Positions 19,168-31,487 are shown, counted from the stretch's first letter. The stretch is DNA of 64,000 nt from Hibiscus mutabilis (GCA_019671005.1 CM033745.1:37617834-37681833), one strand, 5' to 3'. A program made the numbers and translations. Notes: generated by a model from the letters alone, not told the origin.

Positions 19168-22100
19168 TCAGAGATGGACTTGATTATCACAGCACCATGG
19201 GAGAATGGTTTGACGACTTCGAATGGTCCCGACCATCTTGATTTCAGCTTTCCCGGGAAAAAGTTTTAGCCGAGAATTGAATAGGAGAACTAGTTGCCCT
19301 GGCGTGAATTGTCGTGGCAATAGTTTCTTGTCGTGCCATCGCTTTGTTTTCTCCTTGTAGATTCGTGCATTATTATAGGCGAGTGCACAAAATTCTTCTA
19401 TCTCATTGAGATCCATCAAACGCTTTTGTCCGGCACTTTCCCAATCCATATTCACAGTCTTGATTGCCCAGTACGCCTTGTGCTCGATTTCCACCGGTAG
19501 ATGGCATGTTTTGCCATAGACAAGTCGGAAGGGGGACATACCTAAGGGTGTTTTGAATGCAGTGCGATATGCCCAAAGTGCGTCATCTAGTCTTAATGAC
19601 CAATCCTTTCTTGAGGGATTTACAACTTTCTCGAGTATTCCCTTCAACTCCCGGTTGAAATTTTCGCTTGCCCGTTGGTTTGTGGGTGATATGCCGTGGC
19701 GATCTTGTGTGATATGCCGAAGCGTTGCAACATCTTGGCAATTAGTCTGTTGTCAAAATGCTTGCCTTCGTCACTGATAATTGCTATTGGCATCCCAAAC
19801 CGTGTAAATATGTTTTTCTGCAAGAATCGTTGCACGATCTTGGAATCATTGTTGGGAACTGCAGCTGCCTCCACCCATTTAGACACATAGTCGATGGCAA
19901 GTAAGATGTAGAGGTTGCGAATGAAGATGGGAAAGGTCCCATAAAATCGATCCCCGGACATCACAACAATTCCACCTCGATGATGTTCTAGAGTGGCATC
20001 TCATGTCGTCTAGAGATATTGCCGTCCCCCGCAACGATCACATTGCTTGTAAAAGTCTTGGGCATCTTTGTACAATGTTGGCCAATACAAACCGGATTGC
20101 AAAACTTTGGCATGATACGAGTTCCTCCAAAATGTCCTCCATAGGGTGAAGAATGGCATTGCCGGAGTACATTCTGTTGCTCTTCTTCAGGGACACATCG
20201 GCGTATAACCTGATCTACACATTGTTTAAACAAAAGAGGCTCGTCCCAAAAGTAATGCTTAGCATCATGGTGGAACCGCTTCTTCCCTTGGTGAGTAATG
20301 CCATAAGGTAAAATACCACAAACAAGGAAATTAACTAAATCTGCGTACCAGGGTATTACCGAGGCATGTGCTGCCGTGGCGACTGCTCCCAAAATTGCCG
20401 AGGCGTGCGCGTCAAAGGCTGTTGTGGCGTCGAAAGTTGTCGAGGCGTGTGTATCCATGGTTGCCGAGGCGTCGAGGGTTGCCGAGGCAACTAAAATTTG
20501 TTCATCCGAGAATGCATCGCATATCTCTAGATCCGCGTCCTCCTCCCTATTGTGTTCCAAACGTGATAAGTGATCGGCCACTTGATTTTCTGTTCCTTTC
20601 CTGTCCTTAATTTCAATATCAAATTCTTGTAAAAGTAATATCCAACGAATCAAACGAGGTTTAGCATCCTTTTTAGCAAATAAGTATTTGATTGCCGAAT
20701 GGTCCGTATGAACAATTACCTTTGTACCAATCAAATAGGATCAGAACTTGTCAAATACGAAAACTACAGCTAGTAACTCTTTCTCTGTTGTTGTGTAATT
20801 CACTTGTGCACTATTAAGAGTTTTACTAGCGTAGTATATCACATGGAAGGTCTTACCTGTGCATTGGCCTAGGACTGCTCCTACCGCGAAATCACTTGCA
20901 TCACACATGAGCTGAAAAGGTAGCGTCCAATATGGTGGAACGACAATGGGTGCCGAGGCAAGCTTTTTCTTTAGGGTTTCAAATGCTTGGGTGCAAGAAT
21001 CATCAAAATCGAAGACTTTATCCTGTTCAAGCAGATTACACAAGGGTTTAGTGATTTTAGAAAAATTATGAATGAACCTCTGTAAAAACTCGCATGTCCG
21101 AGAAAACTTCGAATTCCTTTAACCGAACTTGGTGGGGGTAATCTCTCGATCACGTCCACCTTGTCTTTGTCTACTTCAATTCCCTTGGATGAAATCTTGT
21201 GGCCGAGCACTATTCCTTCATCTACCATAAAATGGCATTTCTCCCAATTAAGGACTAAATCCGTTTCTTCACATCTTGCCAACACCCTCTCTAAATTGTC
21301 GAGACAGCTGTCGAAGTCATTACCAAAAATAGAAAAATCATCCATGAAGATCTCAAGGAAGTCTTCGACCATGTCTGAAAAGAGCGCCATCATGCATCTT
21401 TGGAAGGTTGTCGGGGCGTTACACAATTCGAACGGCATCCTTCAGAAGGCATAAGTACCGTATGGGCATGTGAAGGTTGTCTTTTCTTGATCTTCTGGTG
21501 CTATGGCAATTTGATTGTAACCTGAATAACCATCAAGAAAACAATAAAAGGGTTTACCTGCAAGACGGTCAAGCATTTGATCAATAAAGGGTAATGGGAA
21601 GTGATCTTTCCTAGTGGTTTTGTTTAGCTTTCGATAATCCATACAAACCCTCCAACTGGTCACAGTCCTGGTTGGAATGAGTTCATTATTTTCATTACTT
21701 ACCACTGTTATACCTCATTTTTTCGGTACACATTGTACCGGACTTACCCATGTACTATTTGAGATAGGGTATATAATACCGCGTCAAGCCACTTGATGAT
21801 TTCTTTCATTACAACCCCTTTCATGTCATGATTCAGTCTCCTCTAGGCCTCAATTGAAGGTTTGTGATCATCTTCCAACAAAATCTTGTGCATGCACACT
21901 GCCGGGCTAATTCCCTTCAAGTCGGCAATTGTCCACCCTATTGCCTTTTTGTGTAGCTTCAACATCTTGATCAGCTTCTTTTCCTGCTCAGGCTGCAACT
22001 TAGAAGAAATAATTACAGGCAATGTATTATCAGTTCCTAAATATGTATATTTTAGTTGCTCTGGCAATTGTTTCAACTCAAGAATCGGTGGTTGTTCAAT

Positions 22101-22520
22101 AGAGGGTTTTTCGAGCTTACCTTCCTTACCTGAGTAATCCAGTGGTTCAAAGTATGTACCTGGTCGATTGACTAGCAAATTTGCCTCTTCTTGTTGTTTC
22201 TCATCGACCGGTTCTTCATACTCCTCAGGTTCCTCTTGATCGGCAATGTAGTTGCCGAGGCAACTAAATTCCTCATCGAAGTTAAACTCTGCCGTGGCAT
22301 GAAGAAATTGGCATTCTTCTGGATCATCGGCATGTCTTAGTGTTTGGAACACATTTAGTTTAACTTGTTGATCATTCACCCTCATTGTGAGTTCTCCTTT
22401 TTCAACATCGATCAAGGTTCTCCCTGTTGCTAGGAATGGTCTCCCGAGAATGATGGGTGCATGTTCATCTGCTTCACAATCCAAAATAATAAAGTCAGCG
22501 GGAAAAATAAATTTATCAAC
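19168..22520 (-). pseudogene. pol: H pol: protease remnant, RT, RNase H, integrase, broken
   Basis: Reading leftward, the protease keeps only its C-terminal part (FIILDCEADEHAP then IILGRPFLATGRTLIDVEKGELT, ending near 22390). The RT has WRVCMDYRKLNKTTRKDHFPLPFIDQML, an in-frame stop at about 21440 before RMPFELCNAPTTFQRCM, and the catalytic FMDDFSIFG near 21340. RNase H follows with LMCDASDFAVGAVLGQ and HTDHSAIKYL. The spacer to the integrase is expanded with Ala/Thr repeats (20370-20510). The integrase has the zinc region HSSPYGGHFGG, then the core, with ISDEGKHF and ATAYHPQTNGQ, and a frameshift at the position of the last catalytic acidic residue near 19650. The C-terminal part (MKGILEKVVNPSRKDW) ends with NSRLKLFPGK. 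Several frame changes make it inactive. Confidence 0.85.
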
Positions 22521-22527
22521 TTGGACA

Positions 22528-23884
22528 CAATGTCTTTAAGAAACTTGGCATAGTTTGGCATTTGTTCAATTGCTTCCACCAGTGGCAAGTTGATGTGGAC
22601 TTGCTTTAGGATATCAAGAAACTTCTTGAATTGGTATTCTTGCTTTTGTCGCTTCAACCTTTGTGGAAATGGTGGTGGAAGTCGGATATCTTCGATCCTT
22701 TCATTGGTTTGAAACTTGATTGACGGCATTGCCGGGACAACTGGAGTTGCCAAGGCGTTATCAACTGGAGTTGCCGAGGCATGCTTATCGCAAGTTGCCG
22801 AGGCGTCTTTATCGTCGGTTGCCGAGGCATGCTTATTGCCGGTTGCCGCGGCAATTCCTAGTTCAGCATCTGAGGCTTTGCCGCTAGGTTCGTCTTGATA
22901 TTTTTGTGGAGTTTTGTTTGATGAGCGGGTTTGAGCCTCTCTAAGTTGTTGGCCACTTCTGGTGGTGATTGCCTTACATTGCTCATAGCCAGTTCCTCTT
23001 GCGACTTCAGTATCGCTAGGTAAACCTCCTTGCGGTCTAGTATTCAGATTTTGAGCAAACTGTCCGACTTGATTTTCCAATGATTTGATTGCCGCCTCTT
23101 GGTTAAAGTGGCCAATTGTGCCGAAATTGAATCTGATGATCCTAGTTCATGTATTGTGGCTTGGCGTCTAACTCCTCCTCTTCTAGTAGATGGGAATTGA
23201 TAATCATTCTTGGCCAGCCTGTTTAAAATTTGCATTGCTTCCTCCGGCGACTTATCTAGGAGTATGTCATTTGCCGAGGCATCTAGCATCATCATTGTTG
23301 GTGTATTCACGACGTTGTAAAATATTGTTACTTGAGTCCACACCGGGAATCCGTGTAGGGGGCATTTGTGTAGAAGTTCTCTATATCGCTCCCAAGCCTC
23401 GTACATGGATTCATCATCTGCCTGCCGAAAAGAAGTAATGTCGTTACGGCTTATCAGTCAAATTTGTAGGATTAAATCTAGCAAGGAAATCACGACAAAG
23501 ATCAGTCCAAGATGCTATGGATCCGGCAGAATGCTATTCAACCATGCTTTCGCCCTATCCCTCAAAGTGAATAGGGAATAATCTTAATCGTAAGACATCG
23601 GGGTGACTCGTGTATCTTGAACGAGTTGCAAATCTCGAGGAAAGATTTCAGATGTTGCCGTGCATCTTGATTGATGAGCCGCCAAATTGACCTATTGTGT
23701 TGATCATATTAAACATTACCGGTTTCAACTCAAAGTGGTCGGCTTCAATTTCAGGTGCGACAACTCCCGGGTTAAGTCCATCAAGATCTTCTTCAAGATA
23801 GTCTCGAATAGTTTTGTTTCGTGCAAGAATCACTCCTCCTCCCGCTCGAACATCTTGATTCATATTGCCGTCTTGATTTGCCAT
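22528..23884 (-). pseudogene. gag: H gag, broken and fused to the protease tail
   Basis: The start MANQDGNMNQDVRAGGG leads into LNPGVVAPEIEADHFELKPVMFNMI, a strong Athila-type gag N-terminus. Frameshifts lie around 23450-23650, and the gag core resumes with MYEAWERYRELLHKCPLHGFP. After KNDYQFPSTR comes a region with 24-bp repeats (22749-22860) encoding Ala-Ser-Ala-Thr units. The gag tail (YAKFLKDIVSK) is joined directly to the protease tail near 22520, so about 100 family-typical residues including the protease active site are missing. Confidence 0.8.
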
Positions 23885-24074
23885 TGCTTCTCTTATCCTT
23901 CGTCTAAGTCTTTGTAAGGTTCGTTCGATTTACGGATCAAAGAGATATTCGGTGAAGTCGGTCTCGCCCTGGTCATATACCAATGCAAAACCAAAGTTTG
24001 TTAGCCCTTTGAATTTTAAACAAGAAAAGTAAAAAGAAAGTGCAAGAAAGTAAAAACAAAGTCGCTATTGCCAA

Positions 24075-24092
24075 TCCCCGGCAACGGCGCTA
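24075..24092 (-). other. primer-binding site of H (tRNA-Asp type)
   Basis: On the minus strand TAGCGCCGTTGCCGGGGA lies a few bases after the end of the right LTR. It matches the tRNA-Asp-type site used by Athila elements apart from an A in place of an early G. Confidence 0.8.
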
Positions 24093-24098
24093 AAAACT

Positions 24099-25656
24099 TG
24101 TTGCGCGTAATAAGTGCTATGCAAATGTGCAAGTATACACGTCGCAAGTTATAGTATAAAAGATATCGTCTCCACAGGGATTGGTGCCACTTCAAGAATC
24201 TAGTCTCTTGCACTGTGAAAAGTAAAAACACAAATAAAAGATTATAGGAGTTTAACTAATAACTAAACTAGAAAGCAATAAAGTAAAAGAAAAGATGAGA
24301 TCAAATGAGAGAGAGATAGGCCAGGTTATCGTGAGTTGAGGTGTGATAGCCGATTGGATCGTCTTGGTAAAAGAGTGCACGGGCAACTCAGTTGCCGTGG
24401 CAACTTGCACAACGGGGTTGCCTTGGCAACTAATTGATGGTTGCCTGGGCGACTAGTTGGGGAACTACTTGGGCTTCTGGGCAGCAACCTTCAAGGTTCG
24501 GCGTTCTTCAATGGTTTCTTCTTATCCCTAAGTCGAAACTCTAGCTACTTGTGCATGCCTTGATAATACATCTCTGCGTGAATCAAGAGTGAACAACAAC
24601 CAATCTTGCGCTCCTCTTAGCCGTTGAAATCCTTAACTTATCCCTAAGCCGGATTAATCTTCACCATCAATAGATTGAATAAAGATCATATTCATTCGTT
24701 TCTTGAATCTAACTCTCTCGATATTAGATAAATAGATGAAATCACGAGATCCTCTCCCAATTCACTCGCAAACAAGAATAAGAACCAAGAATGAATAAAC
24801 CTTGAAATAGAAAAGTGCAAACTCTTATTACCTAAACAAAAACCAATAGTTTCTCACAACCACAAAATACAATAACCATAGCCAAGTAGATTTAGTTCAT
24901 GGCTAGGTTCCAAAGAAACACAAGATAAATAATCCCTAGCATGAACCCAATCGAACAAGAAAGAAAATGATGAAGGAGGAGGCTTGTCGAAATCCTCCTT
25001 GCCCTAGATGCTTGTCGAAAATTCTCTCCTCTTGCCCTCCTTGGACTTGTCGAAATTCCCCTCTCTTGCTCTCTATGAATTGTCGAAATCTCCATCTTAT
25101 TTATAGGGCTAGGCCAAAGTCCTTCTTTGAGGAGGAGTTTAAGTTGGAATTAAATTATCTTTAAAGAATATAATTCTTTATTATAATTGTATTCCTACTA
25201 GAACTTCTCCTATCTTCTTGGAATTTAATTCTTCTTTAATCTTTGCATGGAAATCAAATTCATTTGGGTTTGGGCTTTGCTCCACGTCATCTTGGGCTTG
25301 TCTAGTCATCAATTTCGACTACCATATCACCTTTGCTCTTGTTGACAATTGCTATGGCAACTGGCTCGGCGTCTCCTTCATGTATTGCCCTGGCAACTAG
25401 CTCGGCATATCCTTCATGTATTGCCCTGGCAACTAACTCTAGCCTTGCTTTGGCAAGTGATCCTGCACATACACACAAAACATACCAAAGCAACATCTTT
25501 TCCCATGAAAACTACCAAGTTATGTAATCAAGCTCAACGATGGAAGGAAACATGGATTCATGCATGAATAGCTAATTATGCAACTAATATGGGCCTAAGT
25601 CTAACAATAATATGAGTAAAAAGGGTAAGAAAAATAGTACTTTTGAACACTTATCA
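24099..25656 (-). repeat. H 5' LTR (right)
   Basis: It is about 98% identical to the left LTR. A TATA box lies at 25096-25108 on the minus strand. Two palindromes that read TTGCCACGGCAA in the left LTR both read TTGCCCTGGCAA here (near 25386 and 25422). Confidence 0.9.
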
Positions 25657-25661
25657 GATAC
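25657..25661 (+). repeat. target site duplication GATAC (right)
   Basis: This is the second copy of the pentamer flanking H. The PMD reading frame continues immediately after it. Confidence 0.95.
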
Positions 25662-27536
25662 ATTTAAGCATCATGTAACCATGGCCAAAAATAATCCAGA
25701 CCATCGAGTCATCGAATTTTTGCAACAGTCTGGATTTTATTATGCGACATTCATTCGGGGGTACAAATTGGTGCCTGAGTTGATTTCCGCTCTGATTGAG
25801 CGTTGGAGGCCAGAAACCTATACTTTCCATATGCCGTGTGGGGAATGCACGATCATACTTGAAGACGTGGTCATGCTTATCGGGCTCCTAGTAACGGGCA
25901 CCATTGATCGAGGAACCATTGACCGGGGATGAGTCGATCGACTAGACGAAAGCTACACCTAAAACAATTTGCGTATTTTACCTTGGGAAGGTGCCGGATA
26001 AATCTAATTTGAAAGGAGGTCATGTGAAATTGAGTTGGTTGGAAAGTAAATTTAAGCTCAGTGAATATAGTTCGGTTGCTATGATTTATAATGCCAGTCG
26101 AGCTTATATTATTCAACTCATTGGAGGTATATTGATGCTAGATAAATTTGACAATGTTGTTTATACACGATATCTATGTTTTTTGAGGTATCCGTGGGAA
26201 GCTGCCAGATATATTTAGGGATCGGCCGTTTTAGTGTTCTTGTATCGTGAGTTGTGCAAGGGCGCTAAAATAGAAAATGGTCATAAGGTTCGGGGTATTG
26301 GTGGTGGTTTGTTGTTGCTGCAGGCGTGGGCTTGGCAACGACTTCCGTTCTAGACACCGTTTACTCGAACACCGATACAGTTCCCTTTTGTCGCCAGGTA
26401 ATTATCCTGAGAGTTCAATTTTAAAAATAATTTTATTTATTATTAAAAACATTTTTTTAATTTGTATGCAGATGGTGCGAGAAAAATGAGCAAACAGGAT
26501 TGATGAAGAACAACTTGAAAGTATTTAGAGCGGAGATTGATTTGTATTGTCAGGAGCAGGCATGTAGTTAACTGTATTGTTTAAATTTTTTTAACAAGTA
26601 TTGTTTAAAATTTAGTTAGATAGATATTTATAGTATATTATTTAAATTATAAAACTAAGTAGATGTCTTATTATAACTGTATTGTTTATATTGCAGTTTA
26701 TTTGGATGCCCTACAACAATTACGAGGATCTCATTTGTGTATCGGTTGAGCTGTTGGTGGATTCAAACAAGTGGTGCAGTGTTACACCGTTGATCAACTT
26801 TTCGATTGTCGAGTTCCACTTTCCCGATAGGGTGCTGAGGCAGTTTGGCTTCCACCAGCCCGTTTCGTATCCCTACACTGAGTATGAATATTTACACGAT
26901 TTTGATGGATGCGGTAGGGTAGAAGTAAATTGGGAAGCCATACACGTCGAATACATTAATATGTGGAACAACAGAGGTTCGACGATACCGCATTGCATTC
27001 CAATGCAAGAGGATGATTTTGATTTTGAGAGGTCAGAGTACCTGATCTATTTTCTTAGTAATGGAATGTCGTACTTAACTTCAATTAATGAACAGGAAGA
27101 ATGTCGAATATATAAGAAAAAAACTCGGTGGTAAGGCTGAATCCTCTAAGAGAGCGGCAGCGAGCTCATCTAAAAATCCCGTTTAGAGTAGAAACCCCGA
27201 AAGTTGGCTAACCACTTGGGAACATCCACCAAACCGCTCGCCAGTTATATGGGAAACGGAACCGGCTCTAACAAATGAACAACCAGAAGTGGGTCTGAGC
27301 TCGGCTCCAACTCACAGGTTTGATGATGTTATTTTATACACACCCGAGTTTATTCCTCCACGGTCACCTCGGTACTTGAACTATGGAGAAATTTAAAAAT
27401 TAAAATTTAGGAGACTTTAGTTTTTCCATTCTTTTTTACCACATAAATAGGCTAGAAGAAGTAATCATTGCCGATGAAATTCGAAGCTATAAGAATTTGG
27501 CAATGGATGAGTTTGAGTACAAACAAACATAATAAA

Positions 27537-27713
27537 TTAGTGACTAGTTGGCACATATCTCGGTTCATTTGGACAGTTTAATTTCGAGTGGCCTCCAGCC
27601 CTACATATTGTACATCTCTTTCGTTGTCCCTTCTCTCTATGATGGAGATCAATACGGGTATGGATGCGAGTCGATCTAGGTCGGCCAGTTGGAGTTCTAC
27701 GAAGTGTAGGATC
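27537..27713 (-). pseudogene. C-terminal tail of a Mutator-like transposase, antisense
   Basis: The minus strand reads GRPRSTRIHTRID, a basic stretch and a CCHC knuckle (C-x2-C-x4-H-x4-C in CTICRAGGHSKLNC), and stops at 27537-27539. This combination of GRPR-type sequence and knuckle just before the stop is typical of MULE/MuDR transposase C-termini. The rest of the gene is gone; a stop at 27714-27716 marks the break. It would have been convergent with the PMD gene. Part of the same DNA could alternatively be read on the + strand as N-terminal MuDR sequence, so the junction is ambiguous. Confidence 0.5.
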
Positions 27714-27717
27714 CTAC

Positions 27718-30700
27718 AATGTCAATGTTTGAAGTTACTGCTGTGGTTGAGAAATTAGGGATTACTTGTGGAGTTAAGGTTTTTTGGCAATTGGCTGACA
27801 ATCCCCTAGAAGTAAACAATTGAAAACTGATAATGATGTCATGGAAATGGTTAGTAATTTATTTGCATATCATTATGTTCACATTTACTTAGAAGAAGTT
27901 GCAGGGTATGATGAACCTGAAATGAATTTTGCTGATAATGTTGTTTTTGAATTGAGGCTAAGATAGGGTCTGAGTCTGAGTCTGACTCAGAAGATAAGGA
28001 GTATGCTGCTCAATCTGAGTCAACAACTGATGTGTGCTGTTTTTCTAACAGTGAAATGAAATTGTTAGTTCAGAGGATGAAATGTATAATGTGAATATAG
28101 GGTTGGGCAGTGATGAAGTAGAGGTTGAAAGTGACAGTGGACATTTTGACACACTACACAGTGTAGATGAGTCAGATTCAGATGGTCCACAAAATAAACC
28201 TAAGTTTCCTGAGTTTAATAATAAGACAGACATGTCTAATCCTACATTGAAGGTTGGTTTGATATTTGCAAGTAAGGCTATATTGAAAGAGGCAATTAAG
28301 ATGTATAGTATTAAAAATAGGTACAATGTGAAGTTGAAGAGAAATGATAATAAAAGAATCCAAATAACATGTAAGAGAGAGTGTCCATGGGTTTTATGGG
28401 TAACTCCAATTAATGGTGAAGATCCTTCTACAAGTTATTGGTAGATTAGGTCATTGAATGGCGAATATAATTGCCTTAGGGATTTTCTGAATCCTAATAT
28501 AACTTCTAAGTGGCTAGCTGAGAAGTACTTCAACTATTTTTATGTTGATCCCACATTTTCAATTAGTTCAGTGAAACATGTTGTACACAAAGATTGGGGC
28601 ATTACAGTACGCAAGAGTAAGTGTGTTAGGGCAAAAAATTTGGCTCTTGAAAAATTGCATGGGAACTACAATGAGTAGTATGAAAAACTGTATGCTTACC
28701 TAGGTGAACTGAGGTACTCAAATCCAGGGACAACAATAGTTTGCAAGTTAGATGAGAGGCATTTTGAGAGGCTGTATTTTTGTATGCAAGCAATGAAGAA
28801 TGGCTTCAAGGCAGGGTGTATGCCTATTATTGGTCTGGATGGATGCCACTTGAAGGGGTATTATCGGGGTCATCTTCTGGAGGCTATTGGGATAGATGCA
28901 GATGACTCAATTTATCCAATAACATTTGCAGTTGTGGAGAGTGAGAATGAATCATCTTGGTGTTGGTTTTTGGAAATATTAGTCATTGATTTAGAGATAA
29001 ACAACTCTCATAGGTTCATCTTCATGAATGATAGATAGAAGGTATAACTAATTTTATTTAAATTTTTTGTTAAGTAAATTTTGTAATTTAATTTGCTAAT
29101 TAAATTTCTGTTTTGTTATGTATAGGGATAATGGAAGCTATGCCAGAACTGCTCCTTTATTTTGAATATAAAACATGTGTTATGCATTTGTACTCTAACT
29201 CTAAAACTAATGGATTTGTTGGGAAAACACTAAAGGATCAGCTGTGGAAAGCTGCAAGGGCAATATATCCTAAAGAGTTTGAATCTGCCATGGTTGAATT
29301 GAAGGTATGTTACTTGTATTTTAAAATCACTTTTATATTTTACTGAGCTTTATATGAGCACCAACTTTTAATTTTTGCAGGGTTTATCAGAAACTTCTTG
29401 AAAGTGGTTAGCACCTAAAGACCCAAGGATGTGGTCAAAGTCACACTTTTCTTTCACATGCAAGTTAGACATGCTTTTGAACAATAATTGTGAGTGTTTC
29501 AATAAGGTAATTTTTCTTATTGTAAATTAGAAATTTGTAAATATACCAAATAATTTGTTTGTTTACTAATTTGTACTATTATTATATGGCCAGTTAATAC
29601 TCAAAGCTAGAGACAACCAATCATTACATAGGTGGAGTTAATCAAAACAAAATTGATGCAAAGGCTAGCTAAAAGGAAAGATCTAGCTGAAAAGTGGACT
29701 GGGCTTCTGTGCCCTAAAATTCAGAAGAAGCTAGATCGTGCAACATCACTAGCACATAGGTATAATTAGTTAGTTAAAATAGTAACTACTTTTTTGTTAA
29801 AGTTGTGTTAACTGTTCATTTGTTTTATATCGTTGTTGGCACATTTATGCTGGTGGACACATGTACCAAGTTTCATGTGGTCCTTCAAGTCAGCATTCAG
29901 TTAACATCCAAGCTTGGACACACTCTTGCAGAAAATGGGAACTAACAGGTTAAACAGTTTATGTTTTTATGTTTTTATAATGTTTTTTATAATGTGGTCC
30001 TCTGTGTGGTTTGAATGTTTTTATGTTATTTATGCTTTTTATGTAGTTAGGTGGTATTATTTGTAGTTTTTTTATAATGTGCTCCTCTGGTATTTTTATT
30101 CTATGTGGTTTATGATTTTATACTAGTCAATTTTTGTTCTATGTAGGTATTCTATGTGTGCATGATGTATATGTTATTTTGTCACTTCTAGATATGCTAG
30201 AAAAATATGTTCACCCTTGATACCACGTGTCAACTCAAAGGACTATTTATTCTCATTTGATAAGTCTAGTGAGGGGTGGAAACAATGGAGTATTGAAGAA
30301 ATATTGGAGCCTATCCTACCACTTTCATTTAGAAAACCTCCAGGAAGACCACACACGAAACAAAGAAGAGAGGCTGATGAACTAGCACCTCAGCCTGGTA
30401 AGCTGTCAAAGAAGGGTGTCAAGATTTACTGTAAAAAATGTAGAGAGAGTGGACATAATATTAGAACATGTAAAGAGAATGTTGGTGGCAATATCAGAAG
30501 GCCTGGACAAACATCCACATCTTCTGCAAAAGCTCCCAGAATTTCAAAATTGTCAGTAAGTTTTGAATTTTTCTAATATATGCATGATTACATTTTGTTG
30601 TTACTTGGATGAAGAGCTTACCGTTTTTGTTATTACTTTGTTGCATAAATACATTTTGTTGTTATTTGGTTGCAGATTAGAAGACCTTGAACCACCCCAA

Positions 30701-30846
30701 CTACAAGCCAAGCTAGAACCACCCCAATAACAAGTTATGTTGGAACCACTCCAACAACAAGCCATTCTGGAACCACTTCAAAGCCAACTCAACTTTCACG
30801 AGTCCAGAAGATATGCATATGTATTGGTCAAACATTATACATTTGA
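27718..30846 (+). pseudogene. MuDR-type Mutator transposase, with introns and stops
   Basis: The N-terminal part reads MSMFEVTAVVEKLGI, followed by an acidic serine-rich linker and a MULE N-terminal zinc domain around 28240-28440 (CKRECPWVLWV). The catalytic domain shows IGLDGCHLKGYYRG (first Asp near 28840), then AVVESENESSWCWFLE and FMNDR followed by a TAG at 29035-29037 where Gln is expected. Introns at about 29042-29126 and 29307-29381 have GT-AG ends. A degraded SWIM region follows (QVSCGPSS, then HSCRKWELTG, near 29870-29950; the expected first Cys of CSC is His). The knuckle CKKCRESGHNIRTC lies near 30430-30472. Further stops at about 28442 and 28676 confirm a pseudogene. The protein would have cut and joined element ends in the nucleus. 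Confidence 0.8.
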
Positions 30847-31487
30847 GTCAAGAAAGTTGTGCCAGTCAACCATCTCCAAGGGTTGATCCTTGAATCTGTT
30901 CGCACCAAATTCTTTTTGTTCCTTTTTTGTGTATTGCATACATTTGACCAAACTAGGTTACATTGTTGTGAAAACCGGTATCACAAATTTTTTTGTTTGA
31001 CTTGCTTTAGTGGGTCAATATTTTGGAGTTTCACAGGTAATATATGCTCAAAGATATGCATATGTATTGGTCAAACATTATATTATGTATGGATTACGTT
31101 CCAAACTTAATGGCATTATGTGTTATTGTTTACATTGTAGCAATTGTTTACATTATTTTTGTTTGTCATACTTAATGGTATTATTTTTTTGTATATAATA
31201 TGTTATTATTTTGCTATACACAAACTGTTATTGCACAATTTCATAAGACTAATTTTTTCGTTACAAAAGTTGGGATTCTATTACATTACAAAAACTGGTA
31301 ACATAGTTACACAAATTACAAATACCCTAAATCCATACATAATAACTACAACCCATTTATTATAATATGAATTTTCATGGTAGATATTAAACCCTAAATT
31401 TCATGTCCCATTTGATGTAGAAAATTTTCAGTAACTCAAATCTCTAAATCAAGAAACAAATTTCCAGCAATTAGGAGAAGATTGTTC

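Larger units (their letters stand above)
14637..25656 (-). mobile_element. H: Athila-like Ty3-gypsy retrotransposon
   Basis: This 11,020-bp element lies in minus orientation with two LTRs (1,558 and 1,562 bp), an exact 5-bp target duplication, a tRNA-Asp-type primer site beside the right LTR and a polypurine tract beside the left LTR. The order in its own direction is gag, protease remnant, RT, RNase H, integrase, then an extra ORF and a long noncoding region, as in Athila. By eye the LTRs differ at about 26 sites (1.7%). Frameshifts, stops and a deletion over the protease active site make it defective. It is rich in the palindrome TTGCC-NN-GGCAA. Confidence 0.9.
14485..27397 (+). pseudogene. 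plant-mobile-domain (PMD, MAIN-like) transposon gene, split by element H
   Basis: The first exon (ATG at 14486, MAEQSHLLRLQDQHISSL) ends at 14554. A GT-AG intron (14555-14622) follows, then exon 2 starts GATTTTGAGGATAC and is interrupted at 14637 by H. It resumes at 25662 in the same frame once one GATAC copy is removed. The next part reads GFYYATFIRGYKLVPELISALIERW and CGECTIILEDV, the PMD core. Further pieces follow at 25950-26400, after an intron, and from 26700, where WMPYNNYEDL and FHFPDRVLRQFG are typical of the family. Stops at about 25930, 26216 and 26350 make it a pseudogene. PMD proteins occur in Mutator-like and other plant transposons and as domesticated host proteins such as MAIN; their biochemical role in transposons is unclear. 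Confidence 0.8.

Noticed and set aside
20368..20610. Plus-strand ORFs rich in Arg and Leu opposite the H RNase H to integrase spacer
   Set aside because: They are shadows of the palindrome-rich coding sequence on the minus strand.
30811..31090. Duplicated AGATATGCATATGTATTGGTCAAACATTATA at 30811 and 31053
   Set aside because: A short direct duplication in the 3' flank of the MuDR pseudogene, with no sign of element ends.
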